Shown here: one piece after another, positions 11,337 to 21,079 of the stretch
Position numbering within the stretch: the first letter of the stretch is position 1
How the letters are laid out: each line of letters starts with the position of its first letter
From: Mesorhizobium_K marinum
GTDB taxonomy: Bacteria > Pseudomonadota > Alphaproteobacteria > Rhizobiales > Rhizobiaceae
Strand: one strand, 5' to 3'
NCBI RefSeq assembly: GCF_040813715.1
Contig: NZ_JBFOCH010000003.1
Length of the DNA stretch: 64,000 nt
Position numbers and translations under genes: made by a program
Notes under the pieces: generated by a model
What the model saw: the letters and a program-made list of their open reading frames with translations, nothing else
The model's database searches: none
What the model was told of the DNA's origin: nothing

Positions 11337-13076
11337 ATGCAGGTTCTCGCGGTTACTCCCGAAATCTATCCGCTCATCAAGACCGGCGGCCTGGCCGACG
11401 TGACCGGCGCGCTGCCGATCGCGCTCGCCCGGCAAGGCATTGCCACGAAGACCCTCGTGCCCGGCTTTCCCCAGGTGCTGGCTGCCGTCGCGCCGAGCGT
11501 ACCGCTGCTGAGCTATCCGGACCTGCATGGTGGAAAGGCCTCCGTCTTTGCCGCGAAAGCGTCCGGCCTCGACCTGCTGATCCTGGATGCGCCGCATCTT
11601 TTCGAGCGAGCCGGCGGCCCCTACGGCGATGCAAGCGGAATGGACTGGCCGGACAACTGGCGCCGTTTCGCGGCGCTTGGCTTCGTCGGCGCAGACATCG
11701 CGGAGGGGGCGATCCCAGCGTTCGTCCCGGACCTCGTCCACGTTCATGACTGGCAGGCGGCGCTGACCCTCGCCTACATGCGATACGGCAAGGCCGCCGA
11801 CACGCCGAGTGTCATCACGGTCCACAACCTTGCGTTCCAGGGCCGTTTCGGCGCGGGGATATTTGCCGAACTGGGGCTGCCAGCGGCGGCAATGAGCCTG
11901 GACGGCGTCGAGTACTATGGCGGCGTAGGCTACCTGAAGGCGGGTCTGCAGGCTGCCTGGGCGATCACGACGGTCAGCCCGACCTNGCTCGGCCTGCCAG
12001 TGGCGGCAATGAGCCTGGACGGCGTCGAGTACTATGGCGGCGTAGGCTACCTGAAGGCGGGTCTGCAGGCTGCCTGGGCGATCACGACGGTCAGCCCGAC
12101 CTACGCGGTGGAAATCGGCACACCGGAGTTCGGCATGGGGCTCGACGGTCTGATCGCGCAGCGTGCCGAGGACCTGACGGGCATCGTGAACGGGATCGAT
12201 GTCAACATTTGGGACCCCGAGACCGACGGGCATCTGAAGGCCACGTACTCGGCCAAGACGCTGAAGGCCCGCGCCGCGAACAGGAAAGCCGTCGAGGAGC
12301 GCTTCGGGCTGGTGCATGACGGCAGCCCGCTGTTCTGCGTGGTCAGCCGCCTGACCTGGCAGANCAACGGGATCGATGTCGACATTTGGGATCCCGAGAC
12401 CGACGGGCAGCTGAAGGCCACGTACTCGGCCAAGACGCTGAAGGCCCGCGCCGCGAACAGGAAAGCCGTCGAGGAGCGCTTCGGGCTGGTGCATGACGGC
12501 AGCCCGCTGTTCTGCGTGGTCAGCCGCCTGACCTGGCAGAAGGGCCTCGACGTCATGGCCGGCGTGCTCGACGAACTCGTCGCGACCGGGATGCGACTGG
12601 CGGTGCTGGGTTCGGGCGACGCCGCCCTCGAAGGCGCGCTGCTTGCGGCGGCGGCCCGCCACAGCGGACGCGTCGGCGTGGTGATCGGCTACGACGAGGG
12701 GCTGTCGCACCTTATGCAGGGCGGCTGCGACGCGATCCTCATTCCGTCGCGCTTCGAGCCATGCGGACTGACGCAACTCTACGGGCTGCGCTACGGCTGC
12801 GTGCCGATCGTCGCCCGCACCGGGGGGCTGGCGGACACGGTGATCGACGCCAACGAGGCGGCGCTTGCGGCGGGCGTGGCGACCGGTTTTCAGTTCGAGC
12901 CTGAAAGCGGGCACGCCCTGGTCCATGCCGTCAAGCGCGCGATCGCGGCGCACGAGGCGCCGAAAGCCTGGGCGACGATCCAGCGCCAGGGCATGAAGGC
13001 CGACCTGTCCTGGGACAGGAGCGCCGCGAAGTATGCCGATCTCTACCGTTCGCTCGTCGCGAGAAGGACCGCCTGA
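11337..13076 (+). CDS. glgA: Glycogen synthase (ADP-glucose type)
   Basis: Glycosyltransferase family 5. The start is the ATG at 11337 (MQVLAVTPEIYPLIKTGGLA), which holds the ADP-glucose-binding KTGGLADVTG. The C-terminal domain has SRFEPCGLTQLYGLRYGCVP and RTGGLADTV. The assembled length of 579 residues includes two false in-frame duplications (39 codons at N 11986, 59 codons at N 12364). The corrected length is 481, normal for bacterial GlgA. At the second join the copies differ (NVNIWDPETDGH versus DVDIWDPETDGQ), pointing to two strain alleles. It extends glycogen from ADP-glucose. The stop is directly followed by the pgm ATG. Confidence 0.93.
   Translation: MQVLAVTPEIYPLIKTGGLADVTGALPIALARQGIATKTLVPGFPQVLAAVAPSVPLLSYPDLHGGKASVFAAKASGLDLLILDAPHLFERAGGPYGDASGMDWPDNWRRFAALGFVGADIAEGAIPAFVPDLVHVHDWQAALTLAYMRYGKAADTPSVITVHNLAFQGRFGAGIFAELGLPAAAMSLDGVEYYGGVGYLKAGLQAAWAITTVSPTXLGLPVAAMSLDGVEYYGGVGYLKAGLQAAWAITTVSPTYAVEIGTPEFGMGLDGLIAQRAEDLTGIVNGIDVNIWDPETDGHLKATYSAKTLKARAANRKAVEERFGLVHDGSPLFCVVSRLTWQXNGIDVDIWDPETDGQLKATYSAKTLKARAANRKAVEERFGLVHDGSPLFCVVSRLTWQKGLDVMAGVLDELVATGMRLAVLGSGDAALEGALLAAAARHSGRVGVVIGYDEGLSHLMQGGCDAILIPSRFEPCGLTQLYGLRYGCVPIVARTGGLADTVIDANEAALAAGVATGFQFEPESGHALVHAVKRAIAAHEAPKAWATIQRQGMKADLSWDRSAAKYADLYRSLVARRTA
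11871..12102. other. assembly join: duplicated contig end in glgA (N 11986)
   Basis: Bases 11871-11985 and 11988-12102 match apart from a few substitutions near their left ends, offset 117. The duplication is in frame (39 codons). Confidence 0.88.
12189..12540. other. assembly join: duplicated contig end in glgA (N 12364)
   Basis: Bases 12189-12363 and 12366-12540 match apart from three or so substitutions near the left end, offset 177. In frame (59 codons). Confidence 0.88.
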
Positions 13077-14828
13077 ATGTTTCGCACCGTCGTCACCACG
13101 CCCTACGATGACCAGAAGCCCGGTACGTCGGGCCTGCGCAAGAAGGTGCCGGTCTTCCAGCAGGAGAACTATGTCGAGAACTTCGTGCAATCGATCTTCG
13201 ACAGCCTCGACGGTTTCAAGGGCAAGACGCTGGTGCTCGGCGGCGACGGCCGTTTCTACAACCGCGAGGTGATCCAGGTCGTAATCCGCATGGCCGCCGC
13301 CAACGGCTTCGGCAAGGTGATGGTCGGGCAGGGCGGCATCCTCTCGACGCCCGCGGCCTCCAACGTGATCCGCATATACGGGGCTTTCGGCGGCATCATC
13401 CTTTCGGCAAGCCACAATCCGGGCGGGCCGCATGAGGATTTCGGCATCAAGTACAACGGCGAAAATGGCGGCCCGGCGACGGAGACCATCACCGACAGGA
13501 TCTTCGAGCGCACCAGGACGATCGGCGGCTACAAGATCGCCGACCTCGCGCCGGTGGACATCGACAAGGTTGGAACCGTGCTGACGGGCGACATGACGGT
13601 CGAGGTCATCGATCCGGTTGCCGACTACGCGGCGTTGATGGAGAGCCTGTTCGATTTCGAGGCGATCCGGACGATGTTCACGAATGGCTTCCGCATGCGC
13701 TTCGACGCCATGCATGCCGTGACCGGCCCCTACGCCAAGGAGATTTTCGAAAAGCGTCTCGGCGCGCCGGACGGCACTGCCCGCAATTTCGTCCCGCTGC
13801 CCGACTTCGGCAGGCACCATCCCGACCCGAACCTTGTGCACGCCAAGCACCTCTACGACGAGATGATGGGCCCCGACGCGCCTGACTTCGGGGCGGCATC
13901 GGACGGCGACGGCGACCGCAACCTGATCATCGGCAAGGGGATATTCATCACCCCGTCGGACTCGCTGGCGATGCTGGCCGCCAATGCGCGGCTCGCTCCG
14001 GGCTACCGCAAGGGGCTGAAGGGCATCGCACGCTCCATGCCGACAAGCGGCGCGGCCGACCGGGTGGCCGAAAAACTCGGCATCGGCATGTACGAGACCC
14101 CGACCGGCTGGAAGTTCTTCGGCAACCTGCTCGACGCCGGCAAGGCGACCATCTGCGGGGAGGAAAGCGCGGGCACGGGCTCGGACCATGTGCGCGAGAA
14201 GGACGGCGTCTGGGCCGTGCTTCTGTGGCTCAACATCCTGGCCGCTCGTGGGGAGAGCGTGAAGGAGATAGCCGAACGGCATTGGGCGACCTACGGCCGA
14301 AACTACTATTCGCGCCACGACTACGAGGAAGTGGAGACCGACCGCGCCAACGCGCTGGTCGCAGAACTGCGCGGCAAGCTCGGTACCTTGCCGGGCACCA
14401 GTGTCCGCGGCCTGAAGATCGTGGCTGCCGACGATTTCGCCTACCACGATCCGGTCGACGGTTCGGTGAGCCGCAACCAGGGCCTGCGGGTCCTGTTCGA
14501 CGGAGGCTCGCGTGTCGTTTTCCGGCTGTCGGGCACCGGCACGTCAGGCGCGACGCTGCGCGTCTATATCGAGCGCTACGAACCGGACAAGCTGCGCCAC
14601 GACCTCGATACGCAGGAGGCGCTGGCCGACCTGATCGCGGCAGCCGACGAGATCGCCGGCATTCGCANGGGCGCGACGCTGCGCGTCTACATCGAGCGCT
14701 ACGAACCGGACAAACTGCGCCACGACCTCGATACGCAGGAGGCGCTGGCCGACCTGATCGCGGCAGCCGACGAGATCGCCGGCATTCGCAGCCATACCGG
14801 CCGCAACAAGCCGAGCGTGATCACCTGA
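13077..14828 (+). CDS. pgm: Phosphoglucomutase (alpha-D-glucose)
   Basis: It interconverts glucose 1-phosphate and glucose 6-phosphate, linking glycogen to central metabolism. Motifs: catalytic serine loop ILSASHNPGGP, metal loop SDGDGDRN, sugar-specificity loop GEESAGTGS, phosphate site FRLSGTGTSGATLR. The assembled 583 residues include a 41-codon duplication around N 14668; corrected length is 542, as in rhizobial Pgm. The ATG immediately follows the glgA stop. It belongs to the large bacterial Pgm subgroup and is distinct from the smaller PMM/PGM encoded at 30882. Confidence 0.95.
   Translation: MFRTVVTTPYDDQKPGTSGLRKKVPVFQQENYVENFVQSIFDSLDGFKGKTLVLGGDGRFYNREVIQVVIRMAAANGFGKVMVGQGGILSTPAASNVIRIYGAFGGIILSASHNPGGPHEDFGIKYNGENGGPATETITDRIFERTRTIGGYKIADLAPVDIDKVGTVLTGDMTVEVIDPVADYAALMESLFDFEAIRTMFTNGFRMRFDAMHAVTGPYAKEIFEKRLGAPDGTARNFVPLPDFGRHHPDPNLVHAKHLYDEMMGPDAPDFGAASDGDGDRNLIIGKGIFITPSDSLAMLAANARLAPGYRKGLKGIARSMPTSGAADRVAEKLGIGMYETPTGWKFFGNLLDAGKATICGEESAGTGSDHVREKDGVWAVLLWLNILAARGESVKEIAERHWATYGRNYYSRHDYEEVETDRANALVAELRGKLGTLPGTSVRGLKIVAADDFAYHDPVDGSVSRNQGLRVLFDGGSRVVFRLSGTGTSGATLRVYIERYEPDKLRHDLDTQEALADLIAAADEIAGIRXGATLRVYIERYEPDKLRHDLDTQEALADLIAAADEIAGIRSHTGRNKPSVIT
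14547..14790. other. assembly join: duplicated contig end in pgm (N 14668)
   Basis: Bases 14547-14667 and 14670-14790 are near-identical (at least two synonymous differences, tatatc/tacatc and aagctg/aaactg), offset 123. In frame (41 codons). Confidence 0.88.
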
Positions 14829-17339
14829 CGGGGCCGCGGGACCCGGCCGGGCCGCTGCTCGGCGCGCATGCAGCGGCAGACGGCGTCCGCTTCGCCGTGT
14901 GGTCCGGTGCGGCCGAGCGCATCTGGCTGTCGCTGTTCGACAAGAAGGGGATGCGAGAAACCGATCGCCTCGAGATGCGCAGCGACGGCGACCGGATTTT
15001 CTCGCTGTCCGTTGCGGGCCTGAAGGCCGGGCAGCGCTACGGGCTGCGCGCCGATGGCGCCTATGCGCCGGAGCGTGGCCTATGGTTCGATCCGGACAAG
15101 CTGCTGGTCGACCCCTATGCCATCGAGATCGACGGCCCCTACGCCTATGACGCCAGGTTGGGAGCGCGGCGCGGCGAAGGCGGCGACACGGCGCCCCTGG
15201 TCCCGAAGGCGTTTGTAGCCTCGCCCCCGCCGCCGGTTCGGCGAAAGCCGCTCGGACTCGCGCCAGATGGCCTGATCTACGAACTCAACGTGCGCGCCTT
15301 CACCAAGCTGCACCCCGCCATCCCCGAGGACATCCGCGGGACCGTGGCCGCACTCGGCCATCCGGCAATCATCGACCATCTGCTCAAGCTCGGGGTCGGG
15401 GCNATATGCGCCGGAGCGTGGCCTCTGGTTCGATCCGGACAAGCTGCTGGTCGACCCCTATGCCATCGAGATCGACGGCCCCTACGCCTATGACGCCAGG
15501 TTGGGAGCGCGGCGCGGCGAAGGCGGCGACACGGCGCCCCTGGTCCCGAAGGCGTTTGTAGCCTCGCCCCCGCCGCCGGTTCGGCGAAAGCCGCTCGGAC
15601 TCGCGCCAGATGGCCTGATCTACGAACTCAACGTGCGCGCCTTCACCAAGCTGCACCCCGCCATCCCCGAGGACATCCGCGGGACCGNTGTGCCCAAGGC
15701 GGTCGTGACGACGCTGCCGTCGCCGGTGCCGCGAAAGCCGCTCGGACTCGCGCCAGATGGCCTGATCTACGAACTCAACGTGCGCGCCTTCACCAAGCTG
15801 CATCCCGCCATCCCCGAGGACATCCGCGGGACCGTGGCCGCACTCGGCCATCCGGCAATCATCGACCATCTGCTCAAGCTCGGGGTCGGGGCAGTCGAGT
15901 TGATGCCGATCATCGCCTGGATCGACGAAAGGCACCTTCCGCCGCTCGGCCTGCGCAACGCCTGGGGCTACAATCCCGTCTCCTTCATGGCGATCGAGCC
16001 CAGGCTGGCGCCCGGCGGGCTGGCGGAACTGCGGGCTGCCGTGGATGCGTTGCACGCCGCAGGGATCGGCGTCATCCTCGACCTGGTGTTCAACCATACC
16101 GGGGAAAGCGACGTGTTCGGCCCGACGCTGTCGATGCGCGGTATCGACGCGAGAACCTACTATCGCCACGACGGGGACGGCTCGCTGGTCAACGACACCG
16201 GCACCGGCAACACGGTCGATTGCAGCCAGCCGATGGTGCAGCGGCTGGTCCTCGACGCGCTCAGGCATTTCGTGCGCCATGCAGGCGTCGACGGTTTTCG
16301 CTTCGACCTCGCAACGGTGCTCGGGCGGACGGAGCACGGCTTCGATCCGCAGGCTCCCATGCTTGCCGCGCTGGCCTCCGATCCGGTGCTCGCCGACACT
16401 GTATTGATCGCCGAACCCTGGGACATCGGGCCGGGCGGCTACCAGCTCGGCAATTTTCCCGGACGCTTCCTGGAGTGGAACGACCGCTACCGCGACGACA
16501 TGCGCCGGTTCTGGCGCGGCGATGCATCGACGCTGGGCGCTCTGGCGACCAGGCTCGCGGGGTCGTCCGACGTCTTCCGGAGAAACTGGGAGCGCGTGAC
16601 GCGCACGGTCAACTTCGTCGCGGCCCATGACGGGATGACGCTGGCGGACACCTGCGCCTTCTCGGAGAAGCACAACGAAGCCAACGGCGAAGACAACCGT
16701 GACGGCCACAATGAGAATTTTTCCTGGAACAACGGCGTCGAGGGCGGCAGCGACGACGCGGTGATCGCCGAGCGGCGAGTGCGCGACGCCCGCGCCCTGC
16801 TGGCGACCCTCTTCCTGTCGCGGGGCGCGGTCATGCTGTCGGCCGGCGACGAGTTCGGGCGCACGCAACGCGGCAACAACAACGCCTATGCGCAGGACAA
16901 CGAACTGACCTGGCTGGACTGGAGGGGCCGCGACGTTGCGCTGGAAGCCTACGCGTTTGCGCTCGCGGCGATACGGAAGGCAAGTCCGGCGCTGGGAGAC
17001 GCGGCGTTTCTCGCCGGCGAGACCGACGGTGGCGTCGCCGACGTTGCCTGGCTCGACGAGGCCGGTGTCCCGCTTTCCGTCGAACAATGGGAGGATCCCG
17101 GGCGCCGGCACCTCACCATGGTCCTGGCGAGTGGAACCCGGTCAGGCGGTCGGCTCGCGGTCGTCGTCAACGGGGGCGACGAGGGGGTTTCCTTCCGCCT
17201 GCCATTGCGCGATGAATTCCGCTGGAGGCGGCTCCAGCCCGGCGGGCAGGAGCGGGCAGAGGCGGATTGGACGGTGGCGGCGCGGTCGGTTGCGATCGCG
17301 GTCGATGAGACGTCCGGCGGCGGGAAGGGCAGTCGATGA
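14825..17339 (+). CDS. glgX: Glycogen debranching enzyme (interrupted by two assembly joins)
   Basis: GH13 isoamylase-type enzyme that cuts alpha-1,6 branches of phosphorylase-trimmed glycogen. The N-terminal CBM48 part (ADGVRFAVWSGAAERIWLSLF) is read in one frame to 15402. The catalytic part (WGYNPVSFMAIEPRL, DGFRFDLATVLGR, IAEPWDIGPGGYQ, FVAAHDGMTLADTCAF) is read in another frame from about 15690. Removing the duplicated 343 and 147 bases restores one frame of about 674 residues, the usual size, so this is not a pseudogene. No ATG, GTG or TTG precedes the domain in frame after the pgm stop. The only near-start is a CTG at 14825 overlapping the pgm TGA, so the start is uncertain. The stop overlaps the next gene (ATGA). 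Confidence 0.88.
15062..15687. other. assembly join: duplicated contig end in glgX (N 15403), frame-breaking
   Basis: Bases 15062-15344 and 15405-15687 are nearly identical, offset 343, which is not a multiple of three. This creates a false frameshift in glgX. Confidence 0.88.
15542..15834. other. assembly join: second duplicated contig end in glgX (N 15688)
   Basis: Bases 15542-15687 and 15689-15834 align at offset 147. The right part is almost identical, but the first 50 or so bases differ at many positions. That segment encodes a Pro-rich linker, so this looks like a second strain allele rather than sequencing error. Confidence 0.8.
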
Positions 17340-18970
17340 ACGATGCGGGGCGCAACGCGGACTGGTGGCGGGGCTGTTCGATTTATCAGGTCTACCCGCG
17401 CTCCTTCCAGGACACGAGCGGCAGCGGCGGAGGCGACCTGCGTGGCGTCGCAAGGCGTATGGGGCACGTCGCGGAACTGGGCGTTACGGCAATCTGGCTG
17501 TCTCCGTTCTTCAAGTCGCCGATGGCGGACATGGGGTACGACGTTTCCGACTATCGCGCCGTCGATCCGATGTTCGGCGACCTCGAGGATTTTGACGCTC
17601 TGCTGGCGGAAGCGCACAGGCACGGGCTGAAGGTGATCATCGACCAGGTCCTGTCGCATACGTCGGACAGGCACCCGTGGTTCGTGGAGAGCCGGTCCGA
17701 CCGGACCAACGCAAAGGCCGACTGGTATGTCTGGGCGGACGCCAGGCCGGACGGCACAGCGCCCAGCAACTGGCTGTCGGTCTTCGGCGGCTCGGCCTGG
17801 GAATGGGATTCGGTTCGCCGGCAGTACTATCTGCACAACTTTCTCTCTGCCCAGCCCGACCTCAACTTCCACAATCCGGACGTGCAGGATGCGCTGCTGG
17901 ACGCCGTCAGGTTCTGGCTCGACCGCGGCGTCGACGGGTTCCGGCTGGATACGGTTAACTACTACGTGCACGACCGCTGGCTGCGCAGCAATCCGCCCCT
18001 GGCCGAGGCGGCCGCGGGCACCATCGCCGAGACGAACCCCTACCTCTACCAGTCGCACCTGTTCGACAAGACGCAGCCGGAAAATCTCGATTTCCTGAAG
18101 CGTTTCAGGGCTTTGCTCGATCACTACGAGGGACGCGCCTCGGTCGGCGAGGTCGGAGACGAGGATCGATCCCTGCAGACCGTCGCCGCCTACACCAGCG
18201 GCAGCCAACGCCTCAACATGTGCTACACCTTCGACCTGCTCGGCCCGCAATTCTCCGCCGCGCATGTCCGCGGCTGCGTCGAGGCCTACGAAAAGCAGGT
18301 CGCCGACGGCTGGGTCTGCTGGGCCTTCTCCAACCACGACGTGGTGCGTCATGCCACGCGCTGGGCGCGTCCGGGCGAGGATACAGACCGTGTGGCGAAG
18401 TTCGCCATCTCGCTGCTCGCCTGCCTGCGCGGCTCGATCTGCCTCTACCAGGGAGAGGAACTCGGGCTGACCGAAGCGGACATCGCGTTCGAGGACCTGC
18501 GCGATCCCTACGGGATCCGGTTCTGGCCGGGTTTCAAAGGCCGTGACGGGTGCCGTACGCCGTTCGTCTGGGATGCCGATGCGCCGAACGCCGGTTTCTC
18601 GACGGCCAAGCCCTGGCTGCCCATCCCTCCCGAGCATCTGGGGCGCGCAGCCGACCTTCAGTCGGCGGATGCCAACTCGGTTCTCGCCCGCTACAGGGCG
18701 ATGCTGGCCCTGCGCAGCCAGCACGGGGCTCTGAAGCGCGGGTCGATAACGTTCATCGATGCGGCCGACGACGTGCTTGCCTTTTTCCGGGAGGCGAATG
18801 CCGAGAAACTCATCTGCGTGTTCAATTTCGCCGGGGAAGAGCGAAGCTGGACGCTGCCGCCGGGCACGCTGATCTTCGAGGAACTCGAATTTCCCGAGCG
18901 CAACGCCAGGCTGGATGGCCTGGCGATCACGCTGCAGCCGCTCGGATGCTACATCGGCCGGGTACTCTAG
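17336..18970 (+). CDS. GH13 alpha-glucosidase / alpha-amylase family glycosidase
   Basis: 544 residues. GH13 conserved regions: DYRAVDPMFG, the region I-like IDQVLSHTS, DGFRLDTVNYY (nucleophile Asp), GEVGDE (acid Glu) and FSNHDVVRHATR (third Asp). The opening WWRGCSIYQVYPRSFQDT is typical of the oligo-1,6-glucosidase / alpha-glucosidase group (AglA-like). No signal peptide is seen, so it is cytoplasmic. The ATG overlaps the glgX stop, making it the last gene of the glycogen set. It probably hydrolyses maltooligosaccharides left by GlgP and GlgX, or imported alpha-glucosides; the linkage preference is not readable. Confidence 0.88.
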   Translation: MNDAGRNADWWRGCSIYQVYPRSFQDTSGSGGGDLRGVARRMGHVAELGVTAIWLSPFFKSPMADMGYDVSDYRAVDPMFGDLEDFDALLAEAHRHGLKVIIDQVLSHTSDRHPWFVESRSDRTNAKADWYVWADARPDGTAPSNWLSVFGGSAWEWDSVRRQYYLHNFLSAQPDLNFHNPDVQDALLDAVRFWLDRGVDGFRLDTVNYYVHDRWLRSNPPLAEAAAGTIAETNPYLYQSHLFDKTQPENLDFLKRFRALLDHYEGRASVGEVGDEDRSLQTVAAYTSGSQRLNMCYTFDLLGPQFSAAHVRGCVEAYEKQVADGWVCWAFSNHDVVRHATRWARPGEDTDRVAKFAISLLACLRGSICLYQGEELGLTEADIAFEDLRDPYGIRFWPGFKGRDGCRTPFVWDADAPNAGFSTAKPWLPIPPEHLGRAADLQSADANSVLARYRAMLALRSQHGALKRGSITFIDAADDVLAFFREANAEKLICVFNFAGEERSWTLPPGTLIFEELEFPERNARLDGLAITLQPLGCYIGRVL

Positions 18971-19155
18971 GGCCGTTCGGGGCGTTCCTCTGGGTAAGTC
19001 ATCGCACCGTTGAATTCGCGCCGGCTGCTGATAGGTTGAGCGCATATGGCGGCAAACAAGCCGCCCTGCTCTGGCTTCCGTCGGAGTGACCGGATTGCCT
19101 CAGCAGAAGCAGGCGACCCCGACAAAGGGGCGCCCAACAATGGGAGAATCCGGAA

Positions 19156-21021
19156 ATGCTGAAAAAACTGCTCGGCGCGACGGTCTTCGCGTCCACCCTT
19201 CTTGTGGCCGGTGGCGCGTTCGTATCGCCGGCCCTGTCCGAGGTCGTCTTCAACCGCGGCAATTCCGCCGATCCGGAATCGCTCGATCCGCACAAGACGT
19301 CGACGGTCTACGAAGCGCACATCCTGCGCGACCTCTTCGAGGGTCTCGTCATGCAGGATCAGAACGCCGAGCTGATCCCCGGCGCCGCGGAAAGCTGGAC
19401 GGTTTCCGACGACGGGCTGGTCTACACGTTCAAGCTGCGGCCGGACGGCGTCTGGTCGGATGGCACGCCGGTCACCGCCGACGATTTCGTCTACGCCTTC
19501 CGCCGCCTGGAGGATCCCGCGACAGGCGCCGAATATTCGTCGATGCTCTATGTCGTGAAGAACGGCGAGGAGGTGAACACCGGCAAGGTAAAGCCCGAGG
19601 AACTCGGCGTGCGCGCTGTCGATGCGACGACGTTCGAGGTGACGCTGAAGTCGCCGACGCCCTATTTCCTCGAAATGCTGACCCACCAGTCGACCTACCC
19701 NNNNNNNNNNNNNNNNNNNNNNNNNNNNNNNNNNNNNNNNNNNNNNNNNNNNNNNNNNNNNNNNNNNNNNNNNNNNNNNNNNNNNNNNNNNNNNNNNNNN
19801 NNNNNNNNNNNNNNNNNNNNNNNNNNNNNNNNNNNNNNNNNNNNNNNNNNNNNNNNNNNNNNNAAGCCCGAGGAACTCGGCGTACGCGCTGTCGATGCGA
19901 CGACGTTCGAGGTGACGCTGAAGTCGCCGACGCCCTATTTCCTCGAAATGCTGACCCATCAGTCGACCTACCCAGTGAACAGGGCGTCGATCGAGAAGCT
20001 CGGCGCTGACTGGATCAAGCCGGGCAACCTGGTTTCCAACGGCGCTTACACGCTCGCCGAATTCACACCGAACGACCACATCAAGCTGGTCAAGAACCCC
20101 AAGTTCCATGACGCGGCGAACGTGAAGATCGACGTCGTGAACTATTTCCCGACGGAAGACCGCTCCACGGCCATCAAGCGTTTCGAAGCGGGCGAACTCG
20201 ACACCAACGACGACATTCCGACCGAGCAGCTGGCCGACCTGAAGGCGAAGTTCGGCGACCAGCTGCGCATTGGCCCCTACCTCGGCACCTACTACTACGC
20301 GATCAAGACGACGAAGGCGCCGTGGGACAACGTCGAGCTGCGCAACGCGGTGTCGATGGCGATCGACCGCGATTTCCTGGCAGAGAAGGTCTGGCAGAAC
20401 TCGATGCTGCCGGGATACTCCATGGTGCCGCCCGGCATCGAAGGGTATGAGCCGGCGCTTGCCAGCTTCGCCGAGGAATCCCAGATCGACCGCGAGGACA
20501 AGGCCAAGGCCATCCTCGAAAAACTTGGCTACACGCCTGACAACCCTCTGAAGATGGAGATCCGCTACAACACGTCGGAGAACCACAAGAACACCGCGGT
20601 GGCCATCCAGGAGCAGCTCAAGCCGCTCGGGATCGAGGTGACCATGGTCAACACCGACACCAAGACGCACTACGGCCATCTCGAGCAGAAGGGCGATTTC
20701 GACGTGGCGCGCGCCGGCTGGATCGCCGACTACAAGGATCCCGAGAGCTTCCTCGGCATTTCGCGCAAGGCGTCCGGCAACAACTACTCCGACTATGACA
20801 GCCCAAAATTCGAGGAACTGATGGACAAGGCGGCCGCTGACGGCGGCAAGCCCGAACTGCGCATGCAGGATCTTGCAGAAGCAGAACGGGTGCTCATCGA
20901 CGAGGTCGGCCAGATCCCGCTGCTCTACTACTCCTACAAGAACCTGGTCTCGCCCAAGATCGTCGGCTTCGAGTCGAACGTGATGGACGTGCACCCGACC
21001 CGCTTCATCAGCAAGCAGTGA
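19156..21021 (+). CDS. oppA: Oligopeptide ABC transporter substrate-binding protein (contains 163-N gap)
   Basis: Family 5 extracellular solute-binding protein. Signal peptide at about residues 1-28 (ends VSPALSE), after GGGAGAATCC. Family marks: RGNSADPESLDPHKTSTVYE, LRPDGVWSDGTPVTADDFVYAFRR and AMSIDRD-type segment AVSMAIDRDFLAEKVW. A run of 163 N (19701-19863) is flanked by duplicated sequence at offset 273. Deleting one copy and the N leaves about 530 residues, normal for OppA, so nothing is probably missing. It is first in a four-gene opp set and probably binds peptides in the periplasm; related proteins bind murein peptides or opines. Confidence 0.88.
   Translation: MLKKLLGATVFASTLLVAGGAFVSPALSEVVFNRGNSADPESLDPHKTSTVYEAHILRDLFEGLVMQDQNAELIPGAAESWTVSDDGLVYTFKLRPDGVWSDGTPVTADDFVYAFRRLEDPATGAEYSSMLYVVKNGEEVNTGKVKPEELGVRAVDATTFEVTLKSPTPYFLEMLTHQSTYXXXXXXXXXXXXXXXXXXXXXXXXXXXXXXXXXXXXXXXXXXXXXXXXXXXXXXXKPEELGVRAVDATTFEVTLKSPTPYFLEMLTHQSTYPVNRASIEKLGADWIKPGNLVSNGAYTLAEFTPNDHIKLVKNPKFHDAANVKIDVVNYFPTEDRSTAIKRFEAGELDTNDDIPTEQLADLKAKFGDQLRIGPYLGTYYYAIKTTKAPWDNVELRNAVSMAIDRDFLAEKVWQNSMLPGYSMVPPGIEGYEPALASFAEESQIDREDKAKAILEKLGYTPDNPLKMEIRYNTSENHKNTAVAIQEQLKPLGIEVTMVNTDTKTHYGHLEQKGDFDVARAGWIADYKDPESFLGISRKASGNNYSDYDSPKFEELMDKAAADGGKPELRMQDLAEAERVLIDEVGQIPLLYYSYKNLVSPKIVGFESNVMDVHPTRFISKQ
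19591..19973. other. assembly join with 163 N in oppA (19701-19863)
   Basis: Bases 19591-19700 recur at 19864-19973 with two differences (gtgcgc/gtacgc, caccag/catcag), offset 273 (91 codons, in frame). The stated gap length is therefore not real missing sequence; the contigs overlap. Confidence 0.88.
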
Positions 21022-21028
21022 ACGGGAT

Positions 21029-21053
21029 GGCGGCGCTCGTCGCGAGCGCCGCC
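21029..21053 (+). promoter_or_regulatory. intercistronic hairpin between oppA and oppB
   Basis: An 11-bp perfect stem, GGCGGCGCTCG / CGAGCGCCGCC with a TCG loop, begins 8 bases after the oppA stop. No T run follows. It probably stabilises the abundant oppA message or lowers expression of the downstream permease genes. Confidence 0.65.
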
Positions 21054-21079
21054 CTTCCGCCCACCGGGGCCGGGTTTCG

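Noticed and set aside
11283..14447. Very long open frame on the minus strand opposite glgA and pgm
   Set aside because: It is antisense to well-supported genes, has low-complexity Arg/Ala/Gly/His-rich sequence, and reflects high GC codon bias.
15062..15834. Apparent triple tandem repeat inside glgX
   Set aside because: Each copy is separated by an N and removing the overlaps restores a normal-length single frame; it is an assembly artefact, not a repeat or domain duplication.
18971..19155. Possible terminator or small gene between the glucosidase and oppA
   Set aside because: No stem with a T run and no frame with a ribosome site apart from the GGGAG that serves oppA.
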